From: Sipunculus nudus
Lineage: Eukaryota; Annelida; Sipuncula; Golfingiida; Sipunculidae
Assembly: GCA_026874595.1 (NCBI GenBank)
Contig: CM049307.1
Location: 81,138,643 to 81,202,642, forward strand
Length of the DNA: 64,000 nucleotides
Direction of reading: 5' to 3'
Numbering within the stretch: the first letter of the stretch is position 1; every line of letters begins with the position of its first letter. Positions 36,061 to 50,588 of this stretch are shown one piece after another. The translations under genes and the position numbers were made by a program. The notes under the pieces are model-generated. The model was not told where the DNA came from. It saw only the letters and a program-made list of their open reading frames with translations, and ran no database searches.

Positions 36061-37118
36061 AAAGTAGACGATAATGGTTGATGGTCTTGGTCATCTCAAA
36101 TATTAGCACCTCTCCATTACGGGCAAAAATCAGTGTCCCGCCAGTGTTCCAGTGTTCTAATTGGATGCAACGTTCGACCTTATTAACCTTATTTATTATA
36201 TCAGATTGTATGATAAGTTCTTGTTGTTGACAATAATTTATTTCAGGTTTTGGTGTGTCTGGTTCAATTTTTTAGATATACATTGTTAAAGATTACACAT
36301 AAATGATCGCATGAATGGGTGTAATATTTGAACGTAGCAACTCTTATATTGTTAATAAGTTGAACAGTTGATAATATACCACATTGTTTCATTGGTTGTG
36401 TGGGGATACCATGTTAAATGTAAGTTCATGTGACTGCATGTTGCAATGAAATATTTATTATTTTGCCTGAGACGCAAATAAATGAAAATGAAATGTTTTC
36501 ATTTGAGGGTTTGTTTATTAGCATGAGTGTGTAACCGGCTGTTTGTACAAATGTCGAGGTAAAATTCAAAGCACCCCCCTCTGAATGCCTTTTATCTGCT
36601 AAAATCCTCATCCAAGAAGTACCAAAAATTTTACCAACCAACATTACTTCATAGAAATCCATTGAAACAGGTGTTTTTGACAAAGCCTACTGAAAACCAC
36701 GAAAAATACATGGCCTAATGTCTATTTTATTGAAAGGCATTGCCAGGACACAAGTTTTAAAACATATTACAAACAACACTGATTACATGAATAGAGGCGG
36801 CGTTCATTTTGCAGCAACGTTTGCACTGTACTGACCAACAATATTAAACAATAAGAGGAACCTGCAATCCAATGCTGGATGGAGATCAGTAGCTATAGGA
36901 CAAATGTAAATACAAAAGAAAGTTTTTTTTTCCAAAAACCTTTCCATTTGATCAGGCACAAACACTGAATAAAAAGAAAAGTTTTTATGTACGATGTGCG
37001 GGGAAAATCAAATGATTACTATTTACCCCATTCCATATAAAACGTAATTAAGGGTCCCTCGCGAGTTACATGCGGATTTTTTATCACCAATAACAGCATG
37101 ATGATACGACATGCGTTA
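36061..37118. other. Intergenic, nothing recognised
   Basis: AT-rich DNA with no convincing reading frame, RNA gene or repeat structure that I can see. Confidence 0.5.
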
Positions 37119-37402
37119 GGCCCAAAAAAAATAAGGTATGGTTCTCAGGCACTTTTTTCAGAAATTAGTGCGGGCGGGCGGTATTTTATTTTTGACCTTT
37201 TTTTGAGTGTCTCCATAAAAATGTCTTATGATCAGGGAAAAGTGTGAAAATAACAATTTTTTTTCAAAACAGGGAAAAGCACTACATAAATTGTAATATT
37301 CATCTTCTTGAAAGATAAAAATCAAAATAAAAATTGTTGATGCGGGGGGTAAAAATTGACGCGGGTGGTGCCTGAGAACCATACCTTTTATTTTTTTTGG
37401 CC
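37119..37402. mobile_element. PIF/Harbinger-type MITE (284 bp)
   Basis: Terminal inverted repeats of about 35 bp start GGCC and share AAGGTATGGTTCTCAGGCAC. A 3-bp TTA duplication flanks the element (37116-37118 and 37403-37405). TTA duplications with GGSC-type termini mark the PIF/Harbinger superfamily. No coding capacity. Confidence 0.8.
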
Positions 37403-37737
37403 TTACACCAATAACGTGGCCTTGTTTTTAGAAAAGATTGAAGTGTTGGTGTAGCTATAAGAGCAGTATGAAGGACTATGTATATGACCAGTCTGAGATT
37501 TGCTAATATCAAAATAACGTACTGTATCAGGAGAAAGCCACTATCAGTGCTGGAAGTACATTGTACTATAAGTTAACAGGCCTTAGCCCTTAGCTTTTTT
37601 TAAAGCAGACTTTCATGTGTGGGGGACAAAGTATCATTTTTTATCGGAATAAAAAGAATGATCTTGTACACGGTGACTTCGAGATTATATTTCCGCCTTC
37701 CACTTTCTATAGTTCCTGTATATGTACCTCGGTGTTC

Positions 37738-37803
37738 ATATATATATATATATATATAGCCATAGAATGTACATGTATATTCTTTAGTAATCTAAATTCT
37801 ATA

Positions 37804-37851
<48 letters not shown>
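37738..37851. repeat. (AT)n microsatellites
   Basis: Two AT runs, about 20 bases near 37738-37757 and about 46 bases at 37806-37851. Confidence 0.95.
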
Positions 37852-37853
<2 letters not shown>

Positions 37854-37887
37854 CATTATGTAATGGAAAATGAAATAAAGAATTTTT

Positions 37888-40999
<3,112 letters not shown>

Positions 41000-43076
41000 T
41001 TTTATATTCGTACTCGGTGGATCGTTCCCCTCACATTTTCATAGCAAACGGAGCCCATGCTACTCTCATTTCCAGATGGAAACATGAGTTTTACTCAAGA
41101 TCATAGGGGTTCTCCCGGGGTTTTTATTTTATTTCATTAGAGTCTACGATCAACATACCATTGTCAGAGTGACTTTACATCCTTCAACGACGAGCGCACT
41201 GAAAGGCTCTGTAAGGATGCAATTTAAGTAGCTAATTGCCCACAAATAAGCTCTCACTTGACATAATTCAGACCATTCGTTAGCGTTTTTAGCATACACC
41301 TACCATGTCCGAGAAAAGTTCCGCTTCAGACCATCGTATTGTAAATCCGTCTGCATGTATGCTGAATTTCTCACCGTATGATCACAAACATGGCTTGCTC
41401 GGGTAACTGGAGCAAAGCAAAAATTACTCGTCAAGCAAACGTATTCCAAATCTCATTATATCATTATATAACATAAATGCCTTTGAAAAAAAAAATATTA
41501 ATATAGATTTTACATAAAATGAGCCCAATTTCTGAAGGAAAAACATTTCCCCCCCCCCCCCCCCCCCCCCCATTAAAAACATGAGGTGTAATTTGTTAAA
41601 AAACTATCACATCCATGAGCACTGTCAACTCGGCAGTGACGTCACACACTGGGAAATCCCCTGTGACTAAAAATTTTAGATCTCAGTAAAAGGCACAGTA
41701 TTTCTGCCACTGTCAGTCCTAAATTTTCATCAGAGAATAGAAACAACATGCATTACTAGGTCTGAGTTGTTGATAAAATTCAGTCCATGATGTCACATGT
41801 GTACCAGCAAATCAAATCAGGGCTGATTCTTTGATCTTGATGAAATCTTCAATTCACACAACAAACACACGTGGAATAGGTTTACTTAACCACAGACACG
41901 GATTTTCAGTTTGGTTTGTGAGTTCACATGTATTATTTTGTGTTAGTCCATCACTCGTAGCCCAGTATTAAGATTATCGACTTTTTACTATGATATCAAT
42001 GCAACAGGGTGGATGACGGTTGGGGTACATTCCCCGTATGGCTTTTATCACGACTCAGGTTCGCCCCGTTTCATATTATCCACAAAATAAATGTTTACAA
42101 AAGCAGATATTTACAATTCCGAGTGAATACTTGATTTGAAAATTACTTTAAATTTAAACTTAACATTGTTAATAATTATGCAACTTAAAAGTCTGTCGCA
42201 ATTTTCCACAGGCGGGATCCTCTCATATGGAAAGGGACCCCGCATGCCGACAAAAACACGCACGTGAAGAAAAGCATCCTCTGTCCAATTTTGCCTGCCA
42301 TCATTATTAATTCCATTTATTTTTTGGTGGTAATTGTATTCATACCGACGTCATTATGTCTATAGTATTTACTTTGTGTTAATTTGCATAACGGATGTAT
42401 ATGTACTTTAAAACTGAATCACAGCTGGCCACGGAGACCTTCAATTTCTACATGCCGGTTTACTTTCAATGTTGCATACTTTACATATCATTTGTTAAAA
42501 ATTGTTTATAAACATTTTTATTCATTTTACTCTTAATTTCAATGCCCTATCAGTTTCTATCTCGACAAATATTGATGGACCATTTCATGGCCTTCAGTCC
42601 GCTACAAAATTACTATGTACAATCTGCATGTACTTAATCCTTCAATAATTGATAATTTCAGTTATTTTTTGTGAACAGTCGCCCCCAACTGCCATGGGTC
42701 GATTAAATTTTCGGGCGTACTTAGAAGTGGATAAAGGCGCTGGTGGATGTATCCGCTCTCTGAGTGCGTTAAGTTAGCTTAGTACTGAAACTCGAACGAT
42801 CAGATCTGCAACAAAATTAAGACGACGCAGAGTCTGCCCGCGGGGATGATGCGATGTTTCGACATATTCTGCAGCACATTTGTTCCACCAGAGTTGCTCT
42901 GAAAGCGAACATCAATGCTTGCCCAGTCAAATGCCTACAGGGGTTCTGTGTGCACTGTACAGGGCCAAGGGGTTTGAACTCCAGATTACATATTTCAACT
43001 TTTGATTTTAAACTGTGTGATGACGTCCCCTCCAGCTGTTGTACCAATTAGGCAGCCTACATATAAAAAAGACAAC
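41000..43076. other. Intergenic, nothing recognised
   Basis: Contains a 23-base poly-C run at 41549-41571. No reading frame or RNA gene that I can support. Confidence 0.5.
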
Positions 43077-43276
43077 CTGCTCTTGCATTTGAAGATAACC
43101 TGATGGAGATAACCACATCGCGATAACCTGAGCATTGCGATAAATTGAGCAAGATAGTCTCATCATGATAACCTTATCAAGATGACCTAATCAAGATAAA
43201 CTCATCAAGATAACTTTCTTAAGATAACCTGATCAAGATAACCTCACCAAGATAACTTCTTTAAGATAACCTAAGA
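43077..43276. repeat. Degenerate minisatellite 'aagataacctxatc', left part
   Basis: About 14-16 base units centred on (a/c)aagataac(c/t), roughly a dozen. The same array resumes at 47050-47180 after the LINE, so the LINE splits it. Confidence 0.85.
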
Positions 43277-46200
43277 AAACAATGACCTGGTACTTTGGGT
43301 ACTTTAAAAGGACCGGTTTCTCTAATGGGTGATTCTATAGTTCAGTATCGCGCTGCTATTGGTCTTTTCTACAACAAAACTTTAACATCACGTTTTGCAA
43401 TGTGCAAGCAACTCAATGCAAACATATTAAGTAAAAGACATCTCACCGAACTTTACAAATTACTAATGTCAACTAGCATAGATGTCTATCCTAACCCGGG
43501 CCCGCAAATAAATGTTTCACGGAATAAACATAATCTAAAGATGTGCCACATTAATGTGAGAAGTATATTGGCGGAGGGAAAACTGTCAGAACTTCAGCAT
43601 TTAACAATCACAGAAAATATGGATATTGTATGTGGTTCAGAAACATGGCTAGATGGTAGTATCCATGATACCTCCGTTTCCTTACCCGGTTTTCATCTTG
43701 TTTTACGTAGAGATAGGAATAGGCATGGGGGTGGGGTAGCACTTTTTATAAGAGATCACCTCACATACTCTAGAAGTTACGATCTTGAACAGCCAGACAC
43801 TGAGTGTTTATGGGCAGAAATATACGTACGAAAACAACGAGTGATTATAGGGGTATATTACAGACCTCCAGGCCAGTCAAGCGAAGTTCGCAAATTATTC
43901 TTAGATAAATTGACACAAAGTCTAAACAGTGCTCTAGCAAAAAATCCATACGCTGTGATTGTATCTGGCGATTTCAATGACAGGTGTGTGAAGTGGTATT
44001 CTAACCATGATGATAGTGAACTTGGCAATGAACTCTTAAATGTACTACAACAATTAGGACTACAGCAGCTTATTTCCGAACCAACAAGAGTAACAGAGAA
44101 TAGTTCTAGCTTGCTTGATTTACTAATCACTGATTCGCCCGGACGTCTTACTAATGTTCACTTAATGTCACCGCTTTCAAATTGCGACCATGCTGTCACG
44201 GCCTGGTCGGTTTTGCTCAAGGTGTATAAACCGAAATCATATGAACGTGAAATTTCTAAATATAACGAAACAAACTTTATAATGCTTGAAGAATGTCTTC
44301 AAAATGCTCCGTGGGATGCATTATATGATGTTTTTGATTCCGTAGACGACATTGCAGTATCAGTTTGTGATATAATTACGTATGCAATTAAACAATCTGT
44401 TCCATTAAAAACAGTAACCATTCGACCAACTGACAAGCCGTGGATGAATGCAAACATAAGACGCATGATAAGACAAAGAAATAGGGCATGGAAAAGGTTT
44501 AAAAGTAATAACCAGCCGGACCATTACGCGTCCTTTAAAAAGGCAAGAAATATGGTTGTATCCGAGATCAGAAAGCAAAAGAAAAGTTATTGGAATAAAA
44601 TAAGTAATCAGCTAGACGTAGAGTATCATGATTCTAAGCTGTGGTGGAAAATCAGTCATGGCTTGCTGGGCACAAAAACACATTCCCCAATACCACCATT
44701 GGAAGTGGATGAAGATATCATACATGACCCTACTGAAAAGGCTGAAGCTTTCAATAATTACTTTAGCAGTCAGGCCATCCTTCCCGAAGATGTCGATTCC
44801 ACGCAGCTCCCACCTCTGAATAATATACAACATGATCTTTTGTCATCACTTCAACTAAATCCTACGGAAGTAGAACAGGTCATGAACAATCTTAAATTGG
44901 GCAAAGCCATAGGTCCTGGTGGAATATGTAATCTCATTTTAAAAAAGATGTCTTGCATACTTGCCACTCCGCTTTGCAAATTATTTAATAAGTCATTGTT
45001 AACCGGAAAATATCCTTCTACATGGAAAACAGCTAATGTTATTCCCGTATTTAAAAAAGGAGACCGTTCCAGAATCCAAAATTATAGACCCATTTCGCTG
45101 TTGAATAATGTATCTAAAATATTCGAGAGGTTAGTCTATAATAAATGTTATGAATACTTCACTCGGCACAAAGTACTTATACCAATAAATTCTGCATACA
45201 AGAAAAATGATAGTCCATTGTACCAGCTGATTGAACTTGTTAATATTATATATAGGGGATTTGATGAAGGTAGGGATACAAGATTAATCTGCCTCGATGT
45301 ATCCAAGGCCTTTGACAAGGTGTGGCACAGGGGCCTCCTCTTTAAATTGCAGCAAATGGGCATTTCAGGACAAATTCTGAAATGGTTCGGGTCCTATCTA
45401 CACGATCGATCACAGAGAGTTCTACTCCAGGGCCACAGATCAAACACTGTTCATATACAAGCAGGAGTTCCACAGGGCTCTATTCTCGGGCCGCTATTGT
45501 ATTTAGTTTATGTTAATGATATATCTTATGGTATCACAAACACTATACGTATGTACGCTGACGATACTTGCTTGTACACCCAGATTAAATCACCTGTGGC
45601 CTCGGCCCAATCTCTAAATAGTGACCTATTAAAATTAGAGGAATGGTCTTCACAATGGCACATTACATTCAATAGTACTAAGTCAAAAGTCATAACATTT
45701 TCAAGGAAATATCAAGAACAATCTCATCCCGCCCTTATATTAAATCAAACTGTTATATCTGAGGTAGAACAGTTATCTCATCTAGGAATACTGCTTTCTC
45801 AAGACTTGAGCTGGGGTGACCATATTCGGCATCTTTGTACTAAAGCATCAAGACGAATAGGAATGCTTCAAAAATTCAAGTTCATTTTATCTAAAAAAGT
45901 CCTAGATAGACTGTATAAATCAATGGTGATTTCTGTCCTCGAATATGGGGCTATACTATTTAACAATTGTTCTGTAGTACAGGCGAACAATCTAGAAAGT
46001 GTTCAGCGCAAAGGCATGCTACTGTGCACTGGCGCAACAAGATGGTGCAGCAGCACACAACTGTTAAACGAGCTTGGTTGGCCTACATTGTCTGTACGTA
46101 GGAAAGTAAAAATTGTCACGACTTTCTATAAAATAATAAAGAACCTGGGTCCTCCTTATCTGATAAAGACATTATCCGGTTATAAATGCAAACAAGGCTC

Positions 46201-47047
46201 GTATAACCTAAGAAATGCCAGCGAGTACAGAGTACCAGTATTCAGACTCCATGCCGGACAACATTCATTTATTCCTACGGCAGTTAAAATTTGGAATTTC
46301 TTACCAGAAAAGGTGAGAGCAATTACTTCTACCACTGCATTTAAAAACGCACTGTGCGATATGTTTTATCCAAAAAAGCCCCCAAATTATTTCTTCAGTG
46401 GTATACGACGTGATAATATCCTACACACGCGGTTACGCACTGACTGCAGCACCCTAAACAGTACTCTGTTTAAGGTCAACTTAACTGAAAAGCCAACTTG
46501 TGAATGTGATCTCGCCGACGAAACTGTTGTTCATTATTTCTTGGACTGCCCACTTTATATTGAACAGAGACACACACTTCTTGCTAGTTTGCAGGAATTT
46601 TGTTGTTTTGCATTGCCACATATAAATGAAAATTATTCTAGGAAAACTAAGTTAGAAATAGTTAGAATTTTACTTTGTGGCAGTAGCTCCCTGTCTACTA
46701 CAGATAATTTTAAACTCTTTAGTCACGTATACAGATACATAAGGAACACAAAACGATTTTGATTTTGATAGTAATTTCATTTGAACTGTCTGATACTTTA
46801 ATGGATCTGATGTAACTATGTAATAGGCACTTTTGTATATGGAGTATGTGTGTGTGTGTTTTTTTTTTTTATTTATTTTTTTTTTTTTTAACGTATATGT
46901 TTGTTTACACTATGTTAGTGTTACTATGTTAACTTGTCACCACCATGTATTTGTACTGAATCTTTGTTTGTATATATGTTTCCCAGGAAAACATTTGCAT
47001 TAGCCTAACGGCTATTTTTGTAATCCTGGTTAAATAAATATGTTTAA
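43277..47047 (+). mobile_element. Full-length or near full-length CR1/L2-like non-LTR retrotransposon
   Basis: One long open frame (43295-46762) with apurinic-type endonuclease and reverse transcriptase, then a 280-base 3' UTR with a T-rich tract and a tggttaaataaatatg terminus. It sits inside the aagataacct minisatellite, with AACCT next to both edges as a possible short target duplication; the repeat context makes this ambiguous. No separate ORF1 is visible upstream, so it is either a single-ORF family or 5'-truncated. Confidence 0.85.
43295..46762 (+). CDS. LINE polyprotein: endonuclease and reverse transcriptase, intact
   Basis: 1155 codons without a break. The protein nicks target DNA and copies the element RNA by target-primed reverse transcription (known for the family). 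Endonuclease motifs are CHINVRS (84-90), SETWL with E116, SGDFND with D226 and N228, and SNCDH with H299. Reverse transcriptase motifs are NYRPISLLNNVSKIFERLV (from 596), LDVSKAFDKVWH with D668, GVPQGSILGPLLY (from 724) and YADD at 754-757. The C-terminus has CECDLADETVVHYFLDCP, a Cys/His pattern common in Jockey-superfamily LINEs. Residues 63-70 (DVYPNPGP) resemble a 2A ribosome-skipping motif. The usual KATGPDGI is KAIGPGGI here. The start is the first ATG of the frame; M11 is an alternative. The catalytic residues are all present, so recent activity is plausible. Confidence 0.92.
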   Translation: MGTLKGPVSLMGDSIVQYRAAIGLFYNKTLTSRFAMCKQLNANILSKRHLTELYKLLMSTSIDVYPNPGPQINVSRNKHNLKMCHINVRSILAEGKLSELQHLTITENMDIVCGSETWLDGSIHDTSVSLPGFHLVLRRDRNRHGGGVALFIRDHLTYSRSYDLEQPDTECLWAEIYVRKQRVIIGVYYRPPGQSSEVRKLFLDKLTQSLNSALAKNPYAVIVSGDFNDRCVKWYSNHDDSELGNELLNVLQQLGLQQLISEPTRVTENSSSLLDLLITDSPGRLTNVHLMSPLSNCDHAVTAWSVLLKVYKPKSYEREISKYNETNFIMLEECLQNAPWDALYDVFDSVDDIAVSVCDIITYAIKQSVPLKTVTIRPTDKPWMNANIRRMIRQRNRAWKRFKSNNQPDHYASFKKARNMVVSEIRKQKKSYWNKISNQLDVEYHDSKLWWKISHGLLGTKTHSPIPPLEVDEDIIHDPTEKAEAFNNYFSSQAILPEDVDSTQLPPLNNIQHDLLSSLQLNPTEVEQVMNNLKLGKAIGPGGICNLILKKMSCILATPLCKLFNKSLLTGKYPSTWKTANVIPVFKKGDRSRIQNYRPISLLNNVSKIFERLVYNKCYEYFTRHKVLIPINSAYKKNDSPLYQLIELVNIIYRGFDEGRDTRLICLDVSKAFDKVWHRGLLFKLQQMGISGQILKWFGSYLHDRSQRVLLQGHRSNTVHIQAGVPQGSILGPLLYLVYVNDISYGITNTIRMYADDTCLYTQIKSPVASAQSLNSDLLKLEEWSSQWHITFNSTKSKVITFSRKYQEQSHPALILNQTVISEVEQLSHLGILLSQDLSWGDHIRHLCTKASRRIGMLQKFKFILSKKVLDRLYKSMVISVLEYGAILFNNCSVVQANNLESVQRKGMLLCTGATRWCSSTQLLNELGWPTLSVRRKVKIVTTFYKIIKNLGPPYLIKTLSGYKCKQGSYNLRNASEYRVPVFRLHAGQHSFIPTAVKIWNFLPEKVRAITSTTAFKNALCDMFYPKKPPNYFFSGIRRDNILHTRLRTDCSTLNSTLFKVNLTEKPTCECDLADETVVHYFLDCPLYIEQRHTLLASLQEFCCFALPHINENYSRKTKLEIVRILLCGSSSLSTTDNFKLFSHVYRYIRNTKRF

Positions 47048-47049
47048 AC

Positions 47050-47180
47050 CAACCTCTTCAAGATAACCTCACAAAGATAAATTCTTTAAAATAACCTCTT
47101 CAAGAATACTTCACCAAGATAACTTCATCAAGATAACTTCATCAAGATAACATCAGCAAGATAACATCAGGAAGATGACC
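47050..47180. repeat. Degenerate minisatellite 'aagataacct', right part
   Basis: Continuation of the array at 43077-43276 after the LINE. About eight units such as catcaagataacttcatcaa. Confidence 0.85.
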
Positions 47181-47961
47181 TAATTAGCCTGCTCTGCATT
47201 ATCTTAAATTTGAAATCAGCGTATTAATTAATGCGTGTACCTTTGTCCGTATGATTATAATATCTCTAAATTTCAGTGACAAAATATCGAATATCTAATA
47301 ACTCTAGAGCTATATACTTAACACTTTTATTATTTTTTTTACCAAACATGCTGCTTTGGATCTGTTACGTGTAGCGATTCTTCCTAGGCCACGATGGGTT
47401 TTTTTAGGCACTCACAAATACAGTGACGTTGAAGGGTAATGATGTGGATTCAGAATATATATTTGTATTATAATTGAAGAAAAAGTAGATTTTGTCTATT
47501 CCAATGCTTGATGCATATGTCACAAAAGAAACGTGTATAGTAATAAATGTGTTGAAATCATCAGCAACAGAACCACTTAGTGAATATCTGACATGTGACC
47601 TTCTGACCCCCAAATCAATAGGGTTAATCCTAAAGTGTTGAGTCGCATTAATGTGATGTCTAGATCGAATTAATCAATATTAAAAGGAGTTTATCATCTG
47701 AAAAACAAATCGTTAATGTTTGACCTTTGACCTTTTAACTTCAAAATCACCTGATTATGCTTGTTGGAGCGTTTAGTTTCAGTGAAGGTTATAATGATAA
47801 TACAATTAGCCGGACTTTAATGGTATTATACAAAGCAAACAATTTAATCAAAGCCCTCAAACTCTTTTAAGCTAAACCACATAGAGATGAACTCCTCAAG
47901 ACCCAGTCAAGAATTTCTTTTAGTCCAAACAAGTTCCTGATTGAGTGGAACTCTCTTTCTT

Positions 47962-48038
<77 letters not shown>

Positions 48039-49964
48039 GTTATAAGTTATACGCTATGAGCACAAAAATGGAATATTATGTGGCAAAAAAAACACGTGTA
48101 GAAAGAACCAAAAGCAAGGGTTATTTTAACAGAAAGGTCATCAGTATGTCACAATAGAAGTTCAATTTCAAAGAGATAGAAATTAATTTGTATGGACACT
48201 AATTTTAATTAAGAAAGAATCATGGTAGCAGCCTAATTAACATAGGTAAAAAATAGTGAAAATGTTCTACTCGATACTGACCATGTAATCAGTGTCTTCT
48301 TAGACCTTTAAAGGGTTTCGATACTGTTATTTATGTCCGATTATAACCACTAAAAAATAATTGCATGCATATTACCAAATCCAGTTAGTACCATAATACG
48401 AAACATGTTTACTACGTGTCCCCCCCCCCCCCGGGTTAATATTTAAACATTGTTTTCTTATGCATTGAAATAGTTAATATTCCAACCTCCGAAAATCAAT
48501 GTTACATTCTTTATAGCTTTTGCTTACTGGCTATTAAATGCAACCCGGTTAAGTTTGCTATTGTCTTATAAATATAAAATTCGAAAAAAAATCCAGGAAA
48601 AAGAACCTTGTGATACATTACCACGGGGTTTAGAGATGGTGACCTCAAAGTATTAAATGCTTCCGACATTATCACTAAATTTCATTTTGTTGTAACGTAA
48701 ATAAATCGTTTGACGTGTAGGTATTGAATAAAAGTAAATATATATAATAATACATCAATAACATATATATATATATACATATAAATATAATTAATTACTA
48801 ATTAAAAGAGCAACTGATCTATATTTGAAATATATAAATATATAGTATTGTTTATGAAACTGTATTAAAAAAGTGTAAACACCTTAAAATAAGGAAGCAA
48901 AATAAAAAGAGTTTAATTGTACATGAGAAAAACAGTAGTATATTTCTTGAAAATTCTGACTACCCGGGCTGCGGCTAGAGTTTCGGGGTATTTTAACTTA
49001 AATACACCCGATATATCAGATGATCCAATATCAATGGGAACATCTATAGATACGTCACGTCAGTGGGCAGGACTTGCACATCTGCTGACTATGAAGTGCT
49101 TTTCTGCCGTGTGTACACGAGAGGCGAGCATCCACGCTCAACAAGCCTGTTACAATTTACATATTGACTGAACCCCGTTGGTGGACCGGCTGTGGGCTTC
49201 CCAGCCCGAGCACCTGCGTGTGGCTTTATTATGTCGAATGCACAGCATAGAGAAAGTGTACAAACAACTCAACAGGTGACAGGACAGCCCTCATATTTTC
49301 CTCATTCATCAGTGCGGAATTGTTATCTGCTCAGCTCGCACGTGCGTAAATACAGAGCCATTATACAAGTTGCAATGAGACATAATTGATAACGGGATTT
49401 TAATTATCGGACATTTTTTCTTCTAAAGCTGAAATCAGGGATTTTGGGAATGCATGATTTTTAACAAGTGACGCTGATCGCGATTCGTTTTTGTTGGTGG
49501 AAAAAAAACATTATATCCTTGGGCGATAGTAAAAAATTCCTGCCATGAGTGAGCAGCTGAAAATCTAAAAACAATTTTTTGAAGGTGCATGGTGCAATTT
49601 CGAAATATGGCGCCATCTTCGGGAAACTGTTGAATGTCCGGCAGACATTGTATATTTTACAAGTAAATTCACAAAAGAAGATGTTCTTGTAGATTATCCG
49701 ACGGATGCATAGTATGTTTCGCCAGGTGGTACGTCATGGATGGTTAGAAGAGATGACATTTTTGCTGATGTTCTAACGTCAGAGCGCACTTACAGGAAGT
49801 ACATCATATATGCTGCAGCAGATAACGTTGATATTTGATAATACAGTATGTGTATATAGCATTGAGAGGGGCTACAGACATGGTATGCTTTTGAAGATGG
49901 TCTGCTGTTACAGATGTTCAGAGAAATTAAAAGAAGATATCAAGTTTATCACAAGGGAGGCAGT
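47181..49964. other. Intergenic and 5' flank of the channel gene
   Basis: Holds a (CT)n(AT)n microsatellite at 47951-48035, a poly-C run at 48420-48432 and AT-rich DNA. Nothing else is recognised up to the start codon at 49965. The sequence ttacag before 49914 could be an acceptor for a 5' UTR exon, but this is not established. Confidence 0.4.
47951..48035. repeat. (CT)n(AT)n compound microsatellite
   Basis: CT run at about 47951-47986, passing directly into an AT run to 48035. Confidence 0.97.
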
Positions 49965-50588
49965 ATGAAAATTGTAGTGGTAGAGTTCGTATTGTTACTT
50001 TTGCTGTTGCTATTGTCCTTGAGAAATTCATACCCAACCACCACCGATCCTGCACCAGAGCTTACCAAATTTACAGGCAATCCTTATGGGAAAAACAAGG
50101 AGATTATAGAGCTTGAGGTGGTTTGGTGGAACTTCCTCCCGTATACCACATTAGTGAACAATTCGCAGAGGAATGAATTTCAAAACGATTCCCTGGCGTT
50201 CCAGTTTGATGGAGTGTTTCGGAGCATTCTCCAGACTATGCTCCGGAGCTGTTCCGAAGCACATGGTCTGGATTTATCTATCCGGAACAGCACGTGTCTG
50301 GACAATCCTCAACAGTTCATGCTGGAACTGGATATCTCGAAAAGTGCCAACAAATCTCGAACGCTGCTCTTACTGCCGTACAGCCGAGAGTTGTCCCTCC
50401 GGCTTTCCCAGGATCATACCGAGTATTTTTTTCTCCCGCTTATCGTCTCCCCCGGGGCTATGCACTTCTATAAGCGACAGGCCGATCCCGTTGGGTCAGA
50501 TCTCCTGACTGTTATAGTACAGGGATGGCCTCTGTTAATCCTTATTATGTTGGGAGCAGCCTACTCCGGGATTATAGTTTGGCTTTTG
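49965..50588 (+). CDS. K+-filter receptor exon 1: signal peptide, S1, TM1
   Basis: Residues 1-208. MKIVVVEF followed by a nine-Leu core is a signal peptide. LEVVWWNFLPYTT and FQFDGVFRSILQTML fit the first strand and helix of a binding lobe. LPYSRELSL before FFLPLIVSPGAMHFYKR resembles the Arg-Glu...F-x-x-P-F...G segment closing S1 in glutamate receptors. C96 and C111 could form a disulphide. TM1 ends GIIVWLL at donor gtaagt, phase 0. Confidence 0.82.

Noticed and set aside
49914-49964. Upstream in-frame ATG as start of the channel gene
   Set aside because: It would place 17 charged residues before the hydrophobic signal core and has a weaker start context; 49965 gives a standard signal peptide.
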